Shown here: piece by piece, positions 41,872-55,985 of the stretch | How the letters are laid out: each line of letters opens with the position of its first letter | How positions within the stretch are numbered: the stretch's first letter is position 1 | Assembly (NCBI GenBank): GCA_037893225.1 | Contig: JAZGUH010000115.1 | Coordinates: forward strand, 248,001 to 312,000 | Source: Hippasteria phrygiana | Taxonomy: Eukaryota > Echinodermata > Asteroidea > Valvatida > Goniasteridae | Length of the DNA: 64,000 bases | Reading direction: 5' to 3' | The notes under the pieces: model-generated | What the model saw: only the letters and a program-made list of their open reading frames with translations | What the model was told of the DNA's origin: nothing | The model's database searches: none | Translations under genes and position numbers: made by a program

Positions 41872-43722
41872 ATACCCTAGGGAATTTGACAGGCATGGAG
41901 CAATAAATAGAAGGTAATATGCACACAGATGTTGGCCGGAAAGAAAATAAACATTGCGAGGTTTGAATTTTCTCCACAAGTGTTAACTCTAAGAAGCCAC
42001 CGATAATTGCAACATGTAGCGCCAGATCTAAGCTATCCATACATGTCAAAATTACTGAATTTGGTTGATATTTCATGCAATTATGAATGAGTAAAGCAAG
42101 TCCATACCCAGGGAATTTGACATGCATGGAGCAATAAATAGACGGTAACATGTACACAGATGTTGGCCGGAAAGAAAATAAAGATTGCGAGGTTTGCATT
42201 TTCTCCACATGTTTTAACTCTAAGAAGCCGCCGATAATTGCAACATGTAGCGCCAGATCTAAGCTATCCATACATGTCAAAATTACTGAATATGGTTGAT
42301 ATTTCATGCAATTATGAATGAGTAAAGCAAGTCATACCCTAGGGAATTTGACAGGCATGGAGCAATAAATAGAAGGTAATATGCACACAGATGTTGGCCG
42401 GAAAGAAAATAAACATTGCGAGGTTTGAATTTTCTCCACAAGTTTTAACTCTAAGAAGCCGCCGATAATTGCAACATGTAGCGCCAGATCTAAGCTATCC
42501 ATACATGTCAACATTACTGAATTTGGTTGATATTTCATGCAATTATGAATGAGTAAAGCAAGTCCATACCCCAGGGAATTTGACATGCATGGAGCAATAA
42601 ATAGACGGTAACATGTACACAGATGGTGGCCGGAAAGAAAATAAACATTGCGAGGTTTGAATTTTCTCCACAAGTTTTAACTCTAAGAAGCCGCCGATAA
42701 TTGCAACATGTAGCGCCAGATCTAAGCTATCCATACATGTCAAAATTACTGAATTTGGTTGATATTTCATGCAATTATGAATGAGTAAAGCAGGTCATAC
42801 CCTAGGGAATTTGACAGGCATGGAGCAATAAATAGAAGGTAATATGCACACAGATGTTGGCCGGAAAGAAAATAAACATTGCGAGGTTTGAATTTTCTCC
42901 ACAAGTTTTAACTCTAAGAAGCCGCCGATAATTGCAACATGTAGCGCCAGATCTAAGCTATCCATACATGTCAAAATTACTGAATTTTGTTGATATTTCA
43001 TGCAATTATGAATGAGTAAAGCAAGTCCATACCCCAGGGAATTTGACATGCATGGAGCAATAAATAGACGGTAACATGTACACAGATGGTGGCCGGAAAG
43101 AAAATAAACATTGCGAGGTTTGAATTTTCTCCACAAGTTTTAACTCTAAGAAGCCGCCGATAATTGCAACATGTAGCGCCAGGTCTAAGCTATCCATACA
43201 TGTCAAAATTACTGAATATGGTTGATATTTCATGCAATTATGAATGAGTAAAGCAAGTCATACCCTAGGGAATTTGACAGGCATGGAGCAATAAATAGAA
43301 GGTAATATGCACACAGATGTTGGCCGGAAAGAAAATAAACATTGCGAGGTTTGAATTTTCTCCACAAGTTTTAACTCTAAGAAGCCGCCGATAATTGCAA
43401 CATGTAGCGCCAGATCTAAGCTATCCATACATGTCAAAATTACTGAATTTGGTTGATATTTCATGCAATTATGAATGAGTAAAGCAAGTCCATACCCCAG
43501 GGAATTTGACATGCATGGAGCAATAAATAGACGGTAACATGTACACAGATGGTGGCCGGAAAGAAAATAAACATTGCGAGGTTTGAATTTTCTCCACAAG
43601 TTTTAACTCTAAGAAGCCGCCGATAATTGCAACATGTAGCGCCAGATCTAAGCTATCCATACATGTCAAAATTACTGTATTTGGTTTATATTTCATGCAA
43701 TTATGAATGAGTAAAGCAAGTC
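41872..43722. repeat. W-type 8-mer with hybrid first monomer (1851 bp)
   Basis: Order is C/A hybrid-B-C-D-C-D-C-D'. The first monomer is class C up to 41940 (ccggaaag) and class A from 41982 (tgttaac, gccaccg), so the join lies in that 42-bp interval. The B carries 'aaataaagattg' and 'tccacatgtttt', which recur at 48123 and 49973. A linker variant 'gcaggtcatac' precedes the second C (near 42795) and also recurs in the later W copies. Confidence 0.9.
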
Positions 43723-46700
43723 ATACCTAGGGAATTTGACATGCATGGAGCAATAAATAAAAGGTAATCTGCACACAGATGTTGGCCGGGAAGAAAATAA
43801 ACATTGCGAGGTTTGAATTTTCTCCACAAGTGTTAACTCTAAGAAGCCACCGATAATTGCAACATGTAGCGCCAGATCTAAGCTATCCATACATGTCAAA
43901 ATTACTGAATTTGGTTGATATTTCATGCAATTATGAATGAGTAAAGCAAGTCCATACCCAGGGAATTTGACATGCATGGAGCAATAAATAGACGGTAACA
44001 TGTACACAGATGTTGGCCGGAAAGAAAATAAACATTGCGAGGTTTGCATTTTCTCCACAAGTTTTAACTCTAAGAAGCCGCCGATAATTGCAACATGTAG
44101 CGCCAGATCTAAGCTATCCATACATGTCAAAATTACTGAATATGGTTGATATTTCATGCAATTATGAATGAGTAAAGCAAGTCATACCCTAGGGAATTTG
44201 ACAGGCATGGAGCAATAAATAGAAGGTAATATGCACACAGATGTTGGCCGGAAAGAAAATAAACATTGCGAGGTTTGAATTTTCTCCACAAGTTTTAACT
44301 CTAAGAAGCCGCCGATAATTGCAACATGTAGCGCCAGATCTAAGCTATCCATACATGTCAACATTACTGAATTTTGTTGATATTTCATGCAATTATGAAT
44401 GAGTAAAGCAAGTCCATACCCCAGGGAATTTGACATGCATGGAGCAATAAATAGACGGTAACATGTACACAGATGGTGGCCGGAAAGAAAATAAACATTG
44501 CGAGATTTGCATTTTCTCCACAAGTTTTAACTCTAAGAAGCCGCCGATAATTGCAACATGTAGCGCCAGATCTAAGCTATCCATACATGTCAAAATTACT
44601 GAATTTGGTTGATATTTCATGCAATTATGAATGAGTAAAGCAAGTCCATACCCCAGGGAATTTGACATGCATGGAGCAATAAATAGACGGTAACATGTAC
44701 ACAGATGGTGGCCGGAAAGAAAATAAACATTGCGAGGTTTGAATTTTCTCCACAAGTTTTAACTCTAAGAAGCCGCCGATAATTGCAACATGTAGCGCCA
44801 GATCTAAGCTATCCATACATGTCAAAATTACTGAATTTGGTTGATATTTCATGCAATTATGAATGAGTAAAGCAAGTCATACCCTAGGGAATTTGACAGG
44901 CATGGAGCAATAAATAGAAGGTAATATGCACACAGATGTTGGCCGGAAAGAAAATAAACATTGCGAGGTTTGAATTTTCTCCACAAGTTTTAACTCTAAG
45001 AAGCCGCCGATAATTGCAACATGTAGCGCCAGATCTAAGCTATCCATACATGTCAAAATTACTGAATTTTGTTGATATTTCATGCAATTATGAATGAGTA
45101 AAGCAAGTCCATACCCCAGGGAATTTGACATGCATGGAGCAATAAATAGACGGTAACATGTACACAGATGGTGGCCGGAAAGAAAATAAACATTGCGAGG
45201 TTTGAATTTTCTCCACAAGTTTTAACTCTAAGAAGCCGCCGATAATTGCAACATGTAGCGCCAGATCTAAGCTATCCATACATGTCAACATTACTGAATT
45301 TTGTTGATATTTCATGCAATTATGAATGAGTAAAGCAAGTCCATACCCCAGGGAATTTGACATGCATGGAGCAATAAATAGACGGTAACATGTACACAGA
45401 TGGTGGCCGGAAAGAAAATAAACATTGCGAGATTTGCATTTTCTCCACAAGTTTTAACTCTAAGAAGCCGCCGATAATTGCAACATGTAGCGCCAGATCT
45501 AAGCTATCCATACATGTCAAAATTACTGAATTTGGTTGATATTTCATGCAATTATGAATGAGTAAAGCAAGTCCATACCCCAGGGAATTTGACATGCATG
45601 GAGCAATAAATAGACGGTAACATGTACACAGATGGTGGCCGGAAAGAAAATAAACATTGCGAGGTTTGAATTTTCTCCACAAGTTTTAACTCTAAGAAGC
45701 CGCCGATAATTGCAACATGTAGCGCCAGATCTAAGCTATCCATACATGTCAAAATTACTGAATTTGGTTGATATTTCATGCAATTATGAATGAGTAAAGC
45801 AAGTCATACCCTAGGGAATTTGACAGGCATGGAGCAATAAATAGAAGGTAATATGCACACAGATGTTGGCCGGAAAGAAAATAAACATTGCGAGGTTTGA
45901 ATTTTCTCCACAAGTTTTAACTCTAAGAAGCCGCCGATAATTGCAACATGTAGCGCCAGATCTAAGCTATCCATACATGTCAAAATTACTGAATTTTGTT
46001 GATATTTCATGCAATTATGAATGAGTAAAGCAAGTCCATACCCCAGGGAATTTGACATGCATGGAGCAATAAATAGACGGTAACATGTACACAGATGGTG
46101 GCCGGAAAGAAAATAAACATTGCGAGGTTTGAATTTTCTCCACAAGTTTTAACTCTAAGAAGCCGCCGATAATTGCAACATGTAGCGCCAGATCTAAGCT
46201 ATCCATACATTTCAAAATTACTGAATTTTGTTGATATTTCATGCAATTATGAATGAGTAAAGCAAGTCCATACCCTAGGGAATTTGACATGCATGGAGCA
46301 ATAAATAGACGGTAACATGTACACAGATGGTGGCCGGAAAGAAAATAAACATTGCGAGGTTTGAATTTTCTCCACAAGTTTTAACTCTAAGAAGCCGCCG
46401 ATAATTGCAACATGTAGCGCCAGATCTAAGCTATCCATACATGTCAAAATTACTGAATTTTTTTGATATTTCATGCAATTATGAATGAGTAAAGCAAGTC
46501 CATACCCCAGGGAATTTGACATGCATGGAGCAATAAATAGACGGTAACATGTACACAGATGGTGGCCGGAAAGAAAATAAACATTGCGAGGTTTGAATTT
46601 TCTCCACAAGTTTTAACTCTAAGAAGCCGCCGATAATTGCAACATGTAGCGCCAGATCTAAGCTATCCATACATTTCAAAATTACTGAATTTTGTTGATA

Positions 46701-48122
46701 TTTCATGCAATTATGAATGAGTAAAGCAAGTCCATACCCTAGGGAATTTGACATGCATGGAGCAATAAATAGACGGTAACATGTACACAGATGGTGGCCG
46801 GAAAGAAAATAAACATTGCGAGGTTTGAATTTTCTCCACAAGTTTTAACTCTAAGAAGCCGCCGATAATTGCAACATGTAGCGCCAGATCTAAGCTATCC
46901 ATACATGTCAAAATTACTGAATTTTGTTGATATTTCATGCAATTATGAATGAGTAAAGCAAGTCCATACCCCAGGGAATTTGACATGCATGGAGCAATAA
47001 ATAGACGGTAACATGTACACAGATGGTGGCCGGAAAGAAAATAAACATTGCGAGGTTTGAATTTTCTCCACAAGTTTTAACTCTAAGAAGCCGCCGATAA
47101 TTGCAACATGTAGCGCCAGATCTAAGCTATCCATACATGTCAAAATTACTGAATATGGTTGATATTTCATGCAATTATGAATGAGTAAAGCAAGTCATAC
47201 CCTAGGGAATTTGACAGGCATGGAGCAATAAATAGAAGGTAATATGCACACAGATGTTGGCCGGAAAGAAAATAAACATTGCGAGGTTTGAATTTTCTCC
47301 ACAAGTTTTAACTCTAAGAAGCCGCCGATAATTGCAACATGTAGCGCCAGATCTAAGCTATCCATACATGTCAAAATTACTGAATTTGGTTGATATTTCA
47401 TGCAATTATGAATGAGTAAAGCAAGTCCATACCCCAGGGAATTTGACATGCATGGAGCAATAAATAGACGGTAACATGTACACAGATGGTGGCCGGAAAG
47501 AAAATAAACATTGCGAGGTTTGAATTTTCTCCACAAGTTTTAACTCTAAGAAGCCGCCGATAATTGCAACATGTAGCGCCAGATCTAAGCTATCCATACA
47601 TGTCAAAATTACTGAATTTGGTTGATATTTCATGCAATTATGAATGAGTAAAGCAAGTCATACCCTAGGGAATTTGACAGGCATGGAGCAATAAATAGAA
47701 GGTAATATGCACACAGATGTTGGCCGGAAAGAAAATAAACATTGCGAGGTTTGAATTTTCTCCACAAGTTTTAACTCTAAGAAGCCGCCGATAATTGCAA
47801 CATGTAGCGCCAGATCTAAGCTATCCATACCTGTCAAAATTACTGAATTTTGTTGATATTTCATGCAATTATGAATGAGTAAAGCAAGTCCATACCCCAG
47901 GGAATTTGACATGCATGGAGCAATAAATAGACGGTAACATGTACACAGATGGTGGCCGGAAAGAAAATAAACATTGCGAGGTTTGAATTTTCTCCACAAG
48001 TTTTAACTCTAAGAAGCCGCCGATAATTGCAACATGTAGCGCCAGATCTAAGCTATCCATACATGTCAAAATTACTGTATTTGGTTTATATTTCATGCAA
48101 TTATGAATGAGTAAAGCAAGTC
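43723..48122. repeat. X block expanded to a 19-mer (4400 bp)
   Basis: Order is A-B-C-D-D-C-D-D-D-C-D-D-D-D-D-C-D-C-D'. This is the 3473-bp X block plus a 927-bp four-monomer tandem duplication (44416-45342 and 45343-46269, each starting with the 'gagatttgcat' D). From 45343 it follows the Z block of 21044 onward (offset 24297) to about 47.87 kb, including 'catacctgtc', and then returns to a D' ending. Confidence 0.88.
44416..46269. repeat. 927-bp 4-mer (D-D-C-D) duplicated in tandem
   Basis: Copies at 44416-45342 and 45343-46269 share the rare 'gagatttgcat' in the first D. They differ in the last D: the first copy has 'caacattactgaattttg' and the second 'catttcaaaa'. This suggests an unequal exchange that joined the end of one four-monomer run to the start of another. 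No other X or Z block in the window has this duplication. Confidence 0.88.
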
Positions 48123-51100
48123 ATACCTAGGGAATTTGACATGCATGGAGCAATAAATAAAAGGTAATCTGCACACAGATGTTGGCCGGGAAGAAAATAA
48201 ACATTGCGAGGTTTGAATTTTCTCCACAAGTGTTAACTCTAAGAAGCCACCGATAATTGCAACATGTAGCGCCAGATCTAAGCTATCCATACATGTCAAA
48301 ATTACTGAATTTGGTTGATATTTCATGCAATTATGAATGAGTAAAGCAAGTCCATACCCAGGGAATTTGACATGCATGGAGCAATAAATAGACGGTAACA
48401 TGTACACAGATGTTGGCCGGAAAGAAAATAAAGATTGCGAGGTTTGCATTTTCTCCACATGTTTTAACTCTAAGAAGCCGCCGATAATTGCAACATGTAG
48501 CGCCAGATCTAAGCTATCCATACATGTCAAAATTACTGAATATGGTTGATATTTCATGCAATTATGAATGAGTAAAGCAAGTCATACCCTAGGGAATTTG
48601 ACAGGCATGGAGCAATAAATAGAAGGTAATATGCACACAGATGTTGGCCGGAAAGAAAATAAACATTGCGAGGTTTGAATTTTCTCCACAAGTTTTAACT
48701 CTAAGAAGCCGCCGATAATTGCAACATGTAGCGCCAGATCTAAGCTATCCATACATGTCAACATTACTGAATTTGGTTGATATTTCATGCAATTATGAAT
48801 GAGTAAAGCAAGTCCATACCCCAGGGAATTTGACATGCATGGAGCAATAAATAGACGGTAACATGTACACAGATGGTGGCCGGAAAGAAAATAAACATTG
48901 CGAGGTTTGAATTTTCTCCACAAGTTTTAACTCTAAGAAGCCGCCGATAATTGCAACATGTAGCGCCAGATCTAAGCTATCCATACATGTCAAAATTACT
49001 GAATTTGGTTGATATTTCATGCAATTATGAATGAGTAAAGCAGGTCATACCCTAGGGAATTTGACAGGCATGGAGCAATAAATAGAAGGTAATATGCACA
49101 CAGATGTTGGCCGGAAAGAAAATAAACATTGCGAGGTTTGAATTTTCTCCACAAGTTTTAACTCTAAGAAGCCGCCGATAATTGCAACATGTAGCGCCAG
49201 ATCTAAGCTATCCATACATGTCAAAATTACTGAATTTTGTTGATATTTCATGCAATTATGAATGAGTAAAGCAAGTCCATACCCCAGGGAATTTGACATG
49301 CATGGAGCAATAAATAGACGGTAACATGTACACAGATGGTGGCCGGAAAGAAAATAAACATTGCGAGGTTTGAATTTTCTCCACAAGTTTTAACTCTAAG
49401 AAGCCGCCGATAATTGCAACATGTAGCGCCAGGTCTAAGCTATCCATACATGTCAAAATTACTGAATATGGTTGATATTTCATGCAATTATGAATGAGTA
49501 AAGCAAGTCATACCCTAGGGAATTTGACAGGCATGGAGCAATAAATAGAAGGTAATATGCACACAGATGTTGGCCGGAAAGAAAATAAACATTGCGAGGT
49601 TTGAATTTTCTCCACAAGTTTTAACTCTAAGAAGCCGCCGATAATTGCAACATGTAGCGCCAGATCTAAGCTATCCATACATGTCAAAATTACTGAATTT
49701 GGTTGATATTTCATGCAATTATGAATGAGTAAAGCAAGTCCATACCCCAGGGAATTTGACATGCATGGAGCAATAAATAGACGGTAACATGTACACAGAT
49801 GGTGGCCGGAAAGAAAATAAACATTGCGAGGTTTGAATTTTCTCCACAAGTTTTAACTCTAAGAAGCCGCCGATAATTGCAACATGTAGCGCCAGATCTA
49901 AGCTATCCATACATGTCAAAATTACTGTATTTGGTTTATATTTCATGCAATTATGAATGAGTAAAGCAAGTCATACCTAGGGAATTTGACATGCATGGAG
50001 CAATAAATAAAAGGTAATCTGCACACAGATGTTGGCCGGGAAGAAAATAAACATTGCGAGGTTTGAATTTTCTCCACAAGTGTTAACTCTAAGAAGCCAC
50101 CGATAATTGCAACATGTAGCGCCAGATCTAAGCTATCCATACATGTCAAAATTACTGAATTTGGTTGATATTTCATGCAATTATGAATGAGTAAAGCAAG
50201 TCCATACCCAGGGAATTTGACATGCATGGAGCAATAAATAGACGGTAACATGTACACAGATGTTGGCCGGAAAGAAAATAAAGATTGCGAGGTTTGCATT
50301 TTCTCCACATGTTTTAACTCTAAGAAGCCGCCGATAATTGCAACATGTAGCGCCAGATCTAAGCTATCCATACATGTCAAAATTACTGAATATGGTTGAT
50401 ATTTCATGCAATTATGAATGAGTAAAGCAAGTCATACCCTAGGGAATTTGACAGGCATGGAGCAATAAATAGAAGGTAATATGCACACAGATGTTGGCCG
50501 GAAAGAAAATAAACATTGCGAGGTTTGAATTTTCTCCACAAGTTTTAACTCTAAGAAGCCGCCGATAATTGCAACATGTAGCGCCAGATCTAAGCTATCC
50601 ATACATGTCAACATTACTGAATTTGGTTGATATTTCATGCAATTATGAATGAGTAAAGCAAGTCCATACCCCAGGGAATTTGACATGCATGGAGCAATAA
50701 ATAGACGGTAACATGTACACAGATGGTGGCCGGAAAGAAAATAAACATTGCGAGGTTTGAATTTTCTCCACAAGTTTTAACTCTAAGAAGCCGCCGATAA
50801 TTGCAACATGTAGCGCCAGATCTAAGCTATCCATACATGTCAAAATTACTGAATTTGGTTGATATTTCATGCAATTATGAATGAGTAAAGCAGGTCATAC
50901 CCTAGGGAATTTGACAGGCATGGAGCAATAAATAGAAGGTAATATGCACACAGATGTTGGCCGGAAAGAAAATAAACATTGCGAGGTTTGAATTTTCTCC
51001 ACAAGTTTTAACTCTAAGAAGCCGCCGATAATTGCAACATGTAGCGCCAGATCTAAGCTATCCATACATGTCAAAATTACTGAATTTTGTTGATATTTCA

Positions 51101-51822
51101 TGCAATTATGAATGAGTAAAGCAAGTCCATACCCCAGGGAATTTGACATGCATGGAGCAATAAATAGACGGTAACATGTACACAGATGGTGGCCGGAAAG
51201 AAAATAAACATTGCGAGGTTTGAATTTTCTCCACAAGTTTTAACTCTAAGAAGCCGCCGATAATTGCAACATGTAGCGCCAGGTCTAAGCTATCCATACA
51301 TGTCAAAATTACTGAATATGGTTGATATTTCATGCAATTATGAATGAGTAAAGCAAGTCATACCCTAGGGAATTTGACAGGCATGGAGCAATAAATAGAA
51401 GGTAATATGCACACAGATGTTGGCCGGAAAGAAAATAAACATTGCGAGGTTTGAATTTTCTCCACAAGTTTTAACTCTAAGAAGCCGCCGATAATTGCAA
51501 CATGTAGCGCCAGATCTAAGCTATCCATACATGTCAAAATTACTGAATTTGGTTGATATTTCATGCAATTATGAATGAGTAAAGCAAGTCCATACCCCAG
51601 GGAATTTGACATGCATGGAGCAATAAATAGACGGTAACATGTACACAGATGGTGGCCGGAAAGAAAATAAACATTGCGAGGTTTGAATTTTCTCCACAAG
51701 TTTTAACTCTAAGAAGCCGCCGATAATTGCAACATGTAGCGCCAGATCTAAGCTATCCATACATGTCAAAATTACTGAATTTGGTTGATATTTCATGCAA
51801 TTATGAATGAGTAAAGCAAGTC
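48123..51822. repeat. W 8-mer HOR (1850 bp), two tandem copies
   Basis: Copies at 48123-49972 and 49973-51822, each A-B-C-D-C-D-C-D. Both carry 'aaataaagattg' and 'tccacatgtttt' in B, 'caacatt' in the first C, 'gcaggtcatac' before the second C and 'gccaggtct' in the second D. The last D ends 'ctgtatttgg' in the first copy but 'ctgaatttgg' in the second, and accordingly the second is followed by a C-D dimer instead of an A. Confidence 0.92.
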
Positions 51823-52285
51823 ATACCCTAGGGAATTTGACAGGCATGGAGCAATAAATAGAAGGTAATATGCACACAGATGTTGGCCGGAAAGAAAATA
51901 AACATTGCGAGGTTTGAATTTTCTCCACAAGTTTTAACTCTAAGAAGCCGCCGATAATTGCAACATGTAGCACCAGATCTAAGCTATCCATACCTGTCAA
52001 AATTACTGAATTTTGTTGATATTTCATGCAATTATGAATGAGTAAAGCAAGTCCATACCCCAGGGAATTTGACATGCATGGAGCAATAAATAGACGGTAA
52101 CATGTACACAGATGGTGGCCGGAAAGAAAATGAACATTGCGAGGTTTGAATTTTCTCCACAAGTTTTAACTCTAAGAAGCCGCCGATAATTGCAACATGT
52201 AGCGCCAGATCTAAGCTATCCATACATGTCAAAATTACTGTATTTGGTTTATATTTCATGCAATTATGAATGAGTAAAGCAAGTC
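51823..52285. repeat. C-D' dimer between W units (463 bp)
   Basis: This dimer has 'tagcaccag' and 'catacctgtc' in C, and 'aaaatgaac' plus the D' ending in D. Those are the tracers of the seventh and eighth monomers of the Y1 block (near 17.4-17.8 kb), so it is probably the tail of a Y1-type unit left behind by a recombination with the W tandem. Confidence 0.87.
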
Positions 52286-55200
52286 ATACCTAGGGAATTT
52301 GACATGCATGGAGCAATAAATAAAAGGTAATCTGCACACAGATGTTGGCCGGGAAGAAAATAAACATTGCGAGGTTTGAATTTTCTCCACAAGTGTTAAC
52401 TCTAAGAAGCCACCGATAATTGCAACATGTAGCGCCAGATCTAAGCTATCCATACATGTCAAAATTACTGAATTTGGTTGATATTTCATGCAATTATGAA
52501 TGAGTAAAGCAAGTCCATACCCAGGGAATTTGACATGCATGGAGCAATAAATAGACGGTAACATGTACACAGATGTTGGCCGGAAAGAAAATAAAGATTG
52601 CGAGGTTTGCATTTTCTCCACAAGTTTTTACTCTAAGAAGCCGCCGATAATTGCAACATGTAGCGCCAGATCTAAGCTATCCATACATGTCAAAATTACT
52701 GAATATGGTTGATATTTCATGCAATTATGAATGAGTAAAGCAAGTCATACCCTAGGGAATTTGACAGGCATGGAGCAATAAATAGAAGGTAATATGCACA
52801 CAGATGTTGGCCGGAAAGAAAATAAACATTGCGAGGTTTGAATTTTCTCCACAAGTTTTAACTCTAAGAAGCCGCCGATAATTGCAACATGTAGCGCCAG
52901 ATCTAAGCTATCCATACATGTCAACATTACTGAATTTGGTTGATATTTCATGCAATTATGAATGAGTAAAGCAAGTCCATACCCCAGGGAATTTGACATG
53001 CATGGAGCAATAAATAGACGGTAACATGTACACAGATGGTGGCCGGAAAGAAAATAAACATTGCGAGGTTTTCATTTTCTCCACAAGTTTTAACTCTAAG
53101 AAGCCGCCGATAATTGCAACATGTAGCGCCAGGTCTAAGCTATCCATACATGTCAAAATTACTGAATATGGTTGATATTTCATGCAATTATGAATGAGTA
53201 AAGCAAGTCATACCCTAGGGAATTTGACAGGCATGGAGCAATAAATAGAAGGTAATATGCACACAGATGTTGGCCGGAAAGAAAATAAACATTGCGAGGT
53301 TTGAATTTTCTCCACAAGTTTTAACTCTAAGAAGCCGCCGATAATTGCAACATGTAGCGCCAGATCTAAGCTATCCATACATGTCAAAATTACTGAATTT
53401 GGTTGATATTTCATGCAATTATGAATGAGTAAAGCAAGTCCATACCCCAGGGAATTTGACATGCATGGAGCAATAAATAGACGGTAACATGTACACAGAT
53501 GGTGGCCGGAAAGAAAATAAACATTGCGAGGTTTGAATTTTCTCCACAAGTTTTAACTCTAAGAAGCCGCCGATAATTGCAACATGTAGCGCCAGATCTA
53601 AGCTATCCATACATGTCAAAATAACTGAATTTGGTTGATATTTCATGCAATTATGAATGAGTAAAGCAAGTCATACCCTAGGGAATTTGACAGGCATGGA
53701 GCAATAAATAGAAGGTAATATGCACACAGATGTTGGCCGGAAAGAAAATAAACATTGCGAGGTTTGAATTTTCTCCACAAGTTTTAACTCTAAGAAGCCG
53801 CCGATAATTGCAACATGTAGCACCAGATCTAAGCTATCCATACCTGTCAAAATTACTGAATTTTGTTGATATTTCATGCAATTATGAATGAGTAAAGCAA
53901 GTCCATACCCCAGGGAATTTGACATGCATGGAGCAATAAATAGACGGTAACATGTACACAGATGGTGGCCGGAAAGAAAATAAACATTGCGAGGTTTGAA
54001 TTTTCTCCACAAGTTTTAACTCTAAGAAGCCGCCGATAATTGCAACATGTAGCGCCAGATCTAAGCTATCCATACATGTCAAAATTACTGTATTTGGTTT
54101 ATATTTCATGCAATTATGAATGAGTAAAGCAAGTCATACCTAGGGAATTTGACATGCATGGAGCAATAAATAAAAGGTAATCTGCACACAGATGTTGGCC
54201 GGGAAGAAAATAAACATTGCGAGGTTTGAATTTTCTCCACAAGTGTTAACTCTAAGAAGCCACCGATAATTGCAACATGTAGCGCCAGATCTAAGCTATC
54301 CATACATGTCAAAATTACTGAATTTGGTTGATATTTCATGCAATTATGAATGAGTAAAGCAAGTCCATACCCAGGGAATTTGACATGCATGGAGCAATAA
54401 ATAGACGGTAACATGTACACAGATGTTGGCCGGAAAGAAAATAAAGATTGCGAGGTTTGCATTTTCTCCACAAGTTTTTACTCTAAGAAGCCGCCGATAA
54501 TTGCAACATGTAGCGCCAGATCTAAGCTATCCATACATGTCAAAATTACTGAATATGGTTGATATTTCATGCAATTATGAATGAGTAAAGCAAGTCATAC
54601 CCTAGGGAATTTGACAGGCATGGAGCAATAAATAGAAGGTAATATGCACACAGATGTTGGCCGGAAAGAAAATAAACATTGCGAGGTTTGAATTTTCTCC
54701 ACAAGTTTTAACTCTAAGAAGCCGCCGATAATTGCAACATGTAGCGCCAGATCTAAGCTATCCATACATGTCAACATTACTGAATTTGGTTGATATTTCA
54801 TGCAATTATGAATGAGTAAAGCAAGTCCATACCCCAGGGAATTTGACATGCATGGAGCAATAAATAGACGGTAACATGTACACAGATGGTGGCCGGAAAG
54901 AAAATAAACATTGCGAGGTTTTCATTTTCTCCACAAGTTTTAACTCTAAGAAGCCGCCGATAATTGCAACATGTAGCGCCAGGTCTAAGCTATCCATACA
55001 TGTCAAAATTACTGAATATGGTTGATATTTCATGCAATTATGAATGAGTAAAGCAAGTCATACCCTAGGGAATTTGACAGGCATGGAGCAATAAATAGAA
55101 GGTAATATGCACACAGATGTTGGCCGGAAAGAAAATAAACATTGCGAGGTTTGAATTTTCTCCACAAGTTTTAACTCTAAGAAGCCGCCGATAATTGCAA

Positions 55201-55985
55201 CATGTAGCGCCAGATCTAAGCTATCCATACATGTCAAAATTACTGAATTTGGTTGATATTTCATGCAATTATGAATGAGTAAAGCAAGTCCATACCCCAG
55301 GGAATTTGACATGCATGGAGCAATAAATAGACGGTAACATGTACACAGATGGTGGCCGGAAAGAAAATAAACATTGCGAGGTTTGAATTTTCTCCACAAG
55401 TTTTAACTCTAAGAAGCCGCCGATAATTGCAACATGTAGCGCCAGATCTAAGCTATCCATACATGTCAAAATAACTGAATTTGGTTGATATTTCATGCAA
55501 TTATGAATGAGTAAAGCAAGTCATACCCTAGGGAATTTGACAGGCATGGAGCAATAAATAGAAGGTAATATGCACACAGATGTTGGCCGGAAAGAAAATA
55601 AACATTGCGAGGTTTGAATTTTCTCCACAAGTTTTAACTCTAAGAAGCCGCCGATAATTGCAACATGTAGCACCAGATCTAAGCTATCCATACCTGTCAA
55701 AATTACTGAATTTTGTTGATATTTCATGCAATTATGAATGAGTAAAGCAAGTCCATACCCCAGGGAATTTGACATGCATGGAGCAATAAATAGACGGTAA
55801 CATGTACACAGATGGTGGCCGGAAAGAAAATAAACATTGCGAGGTTTGAATTTTCTCCACAAGTTTTAACTCTAAGAAGCCGCCGATAATTGCAACATGT
55901 AGCGCCAGATCTAAGCTATCCATACATGTCAAAATTACTGTATTTGGTTTATATTTCATGCAATTATGAATGAGTAAAGCAAGTC
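52286..55985. repeat. W 8-mer variant (1850 bp), two tandem copies
   Basis: Copies at 52286-54135 and 54136-55985, each A-B-C-D-C-D-C-D'. Linked tracers occur in both: 'caagtttttactc' in B, 'gaggttttcat' and 'gccaggtct' in the first D, 'aaaataactgaa' in the second D, and 'tagcaccag' with 'catacctgtc' in the third C. They form a different W lineage from the 48-52 kb pair. Confidence 0.92.
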
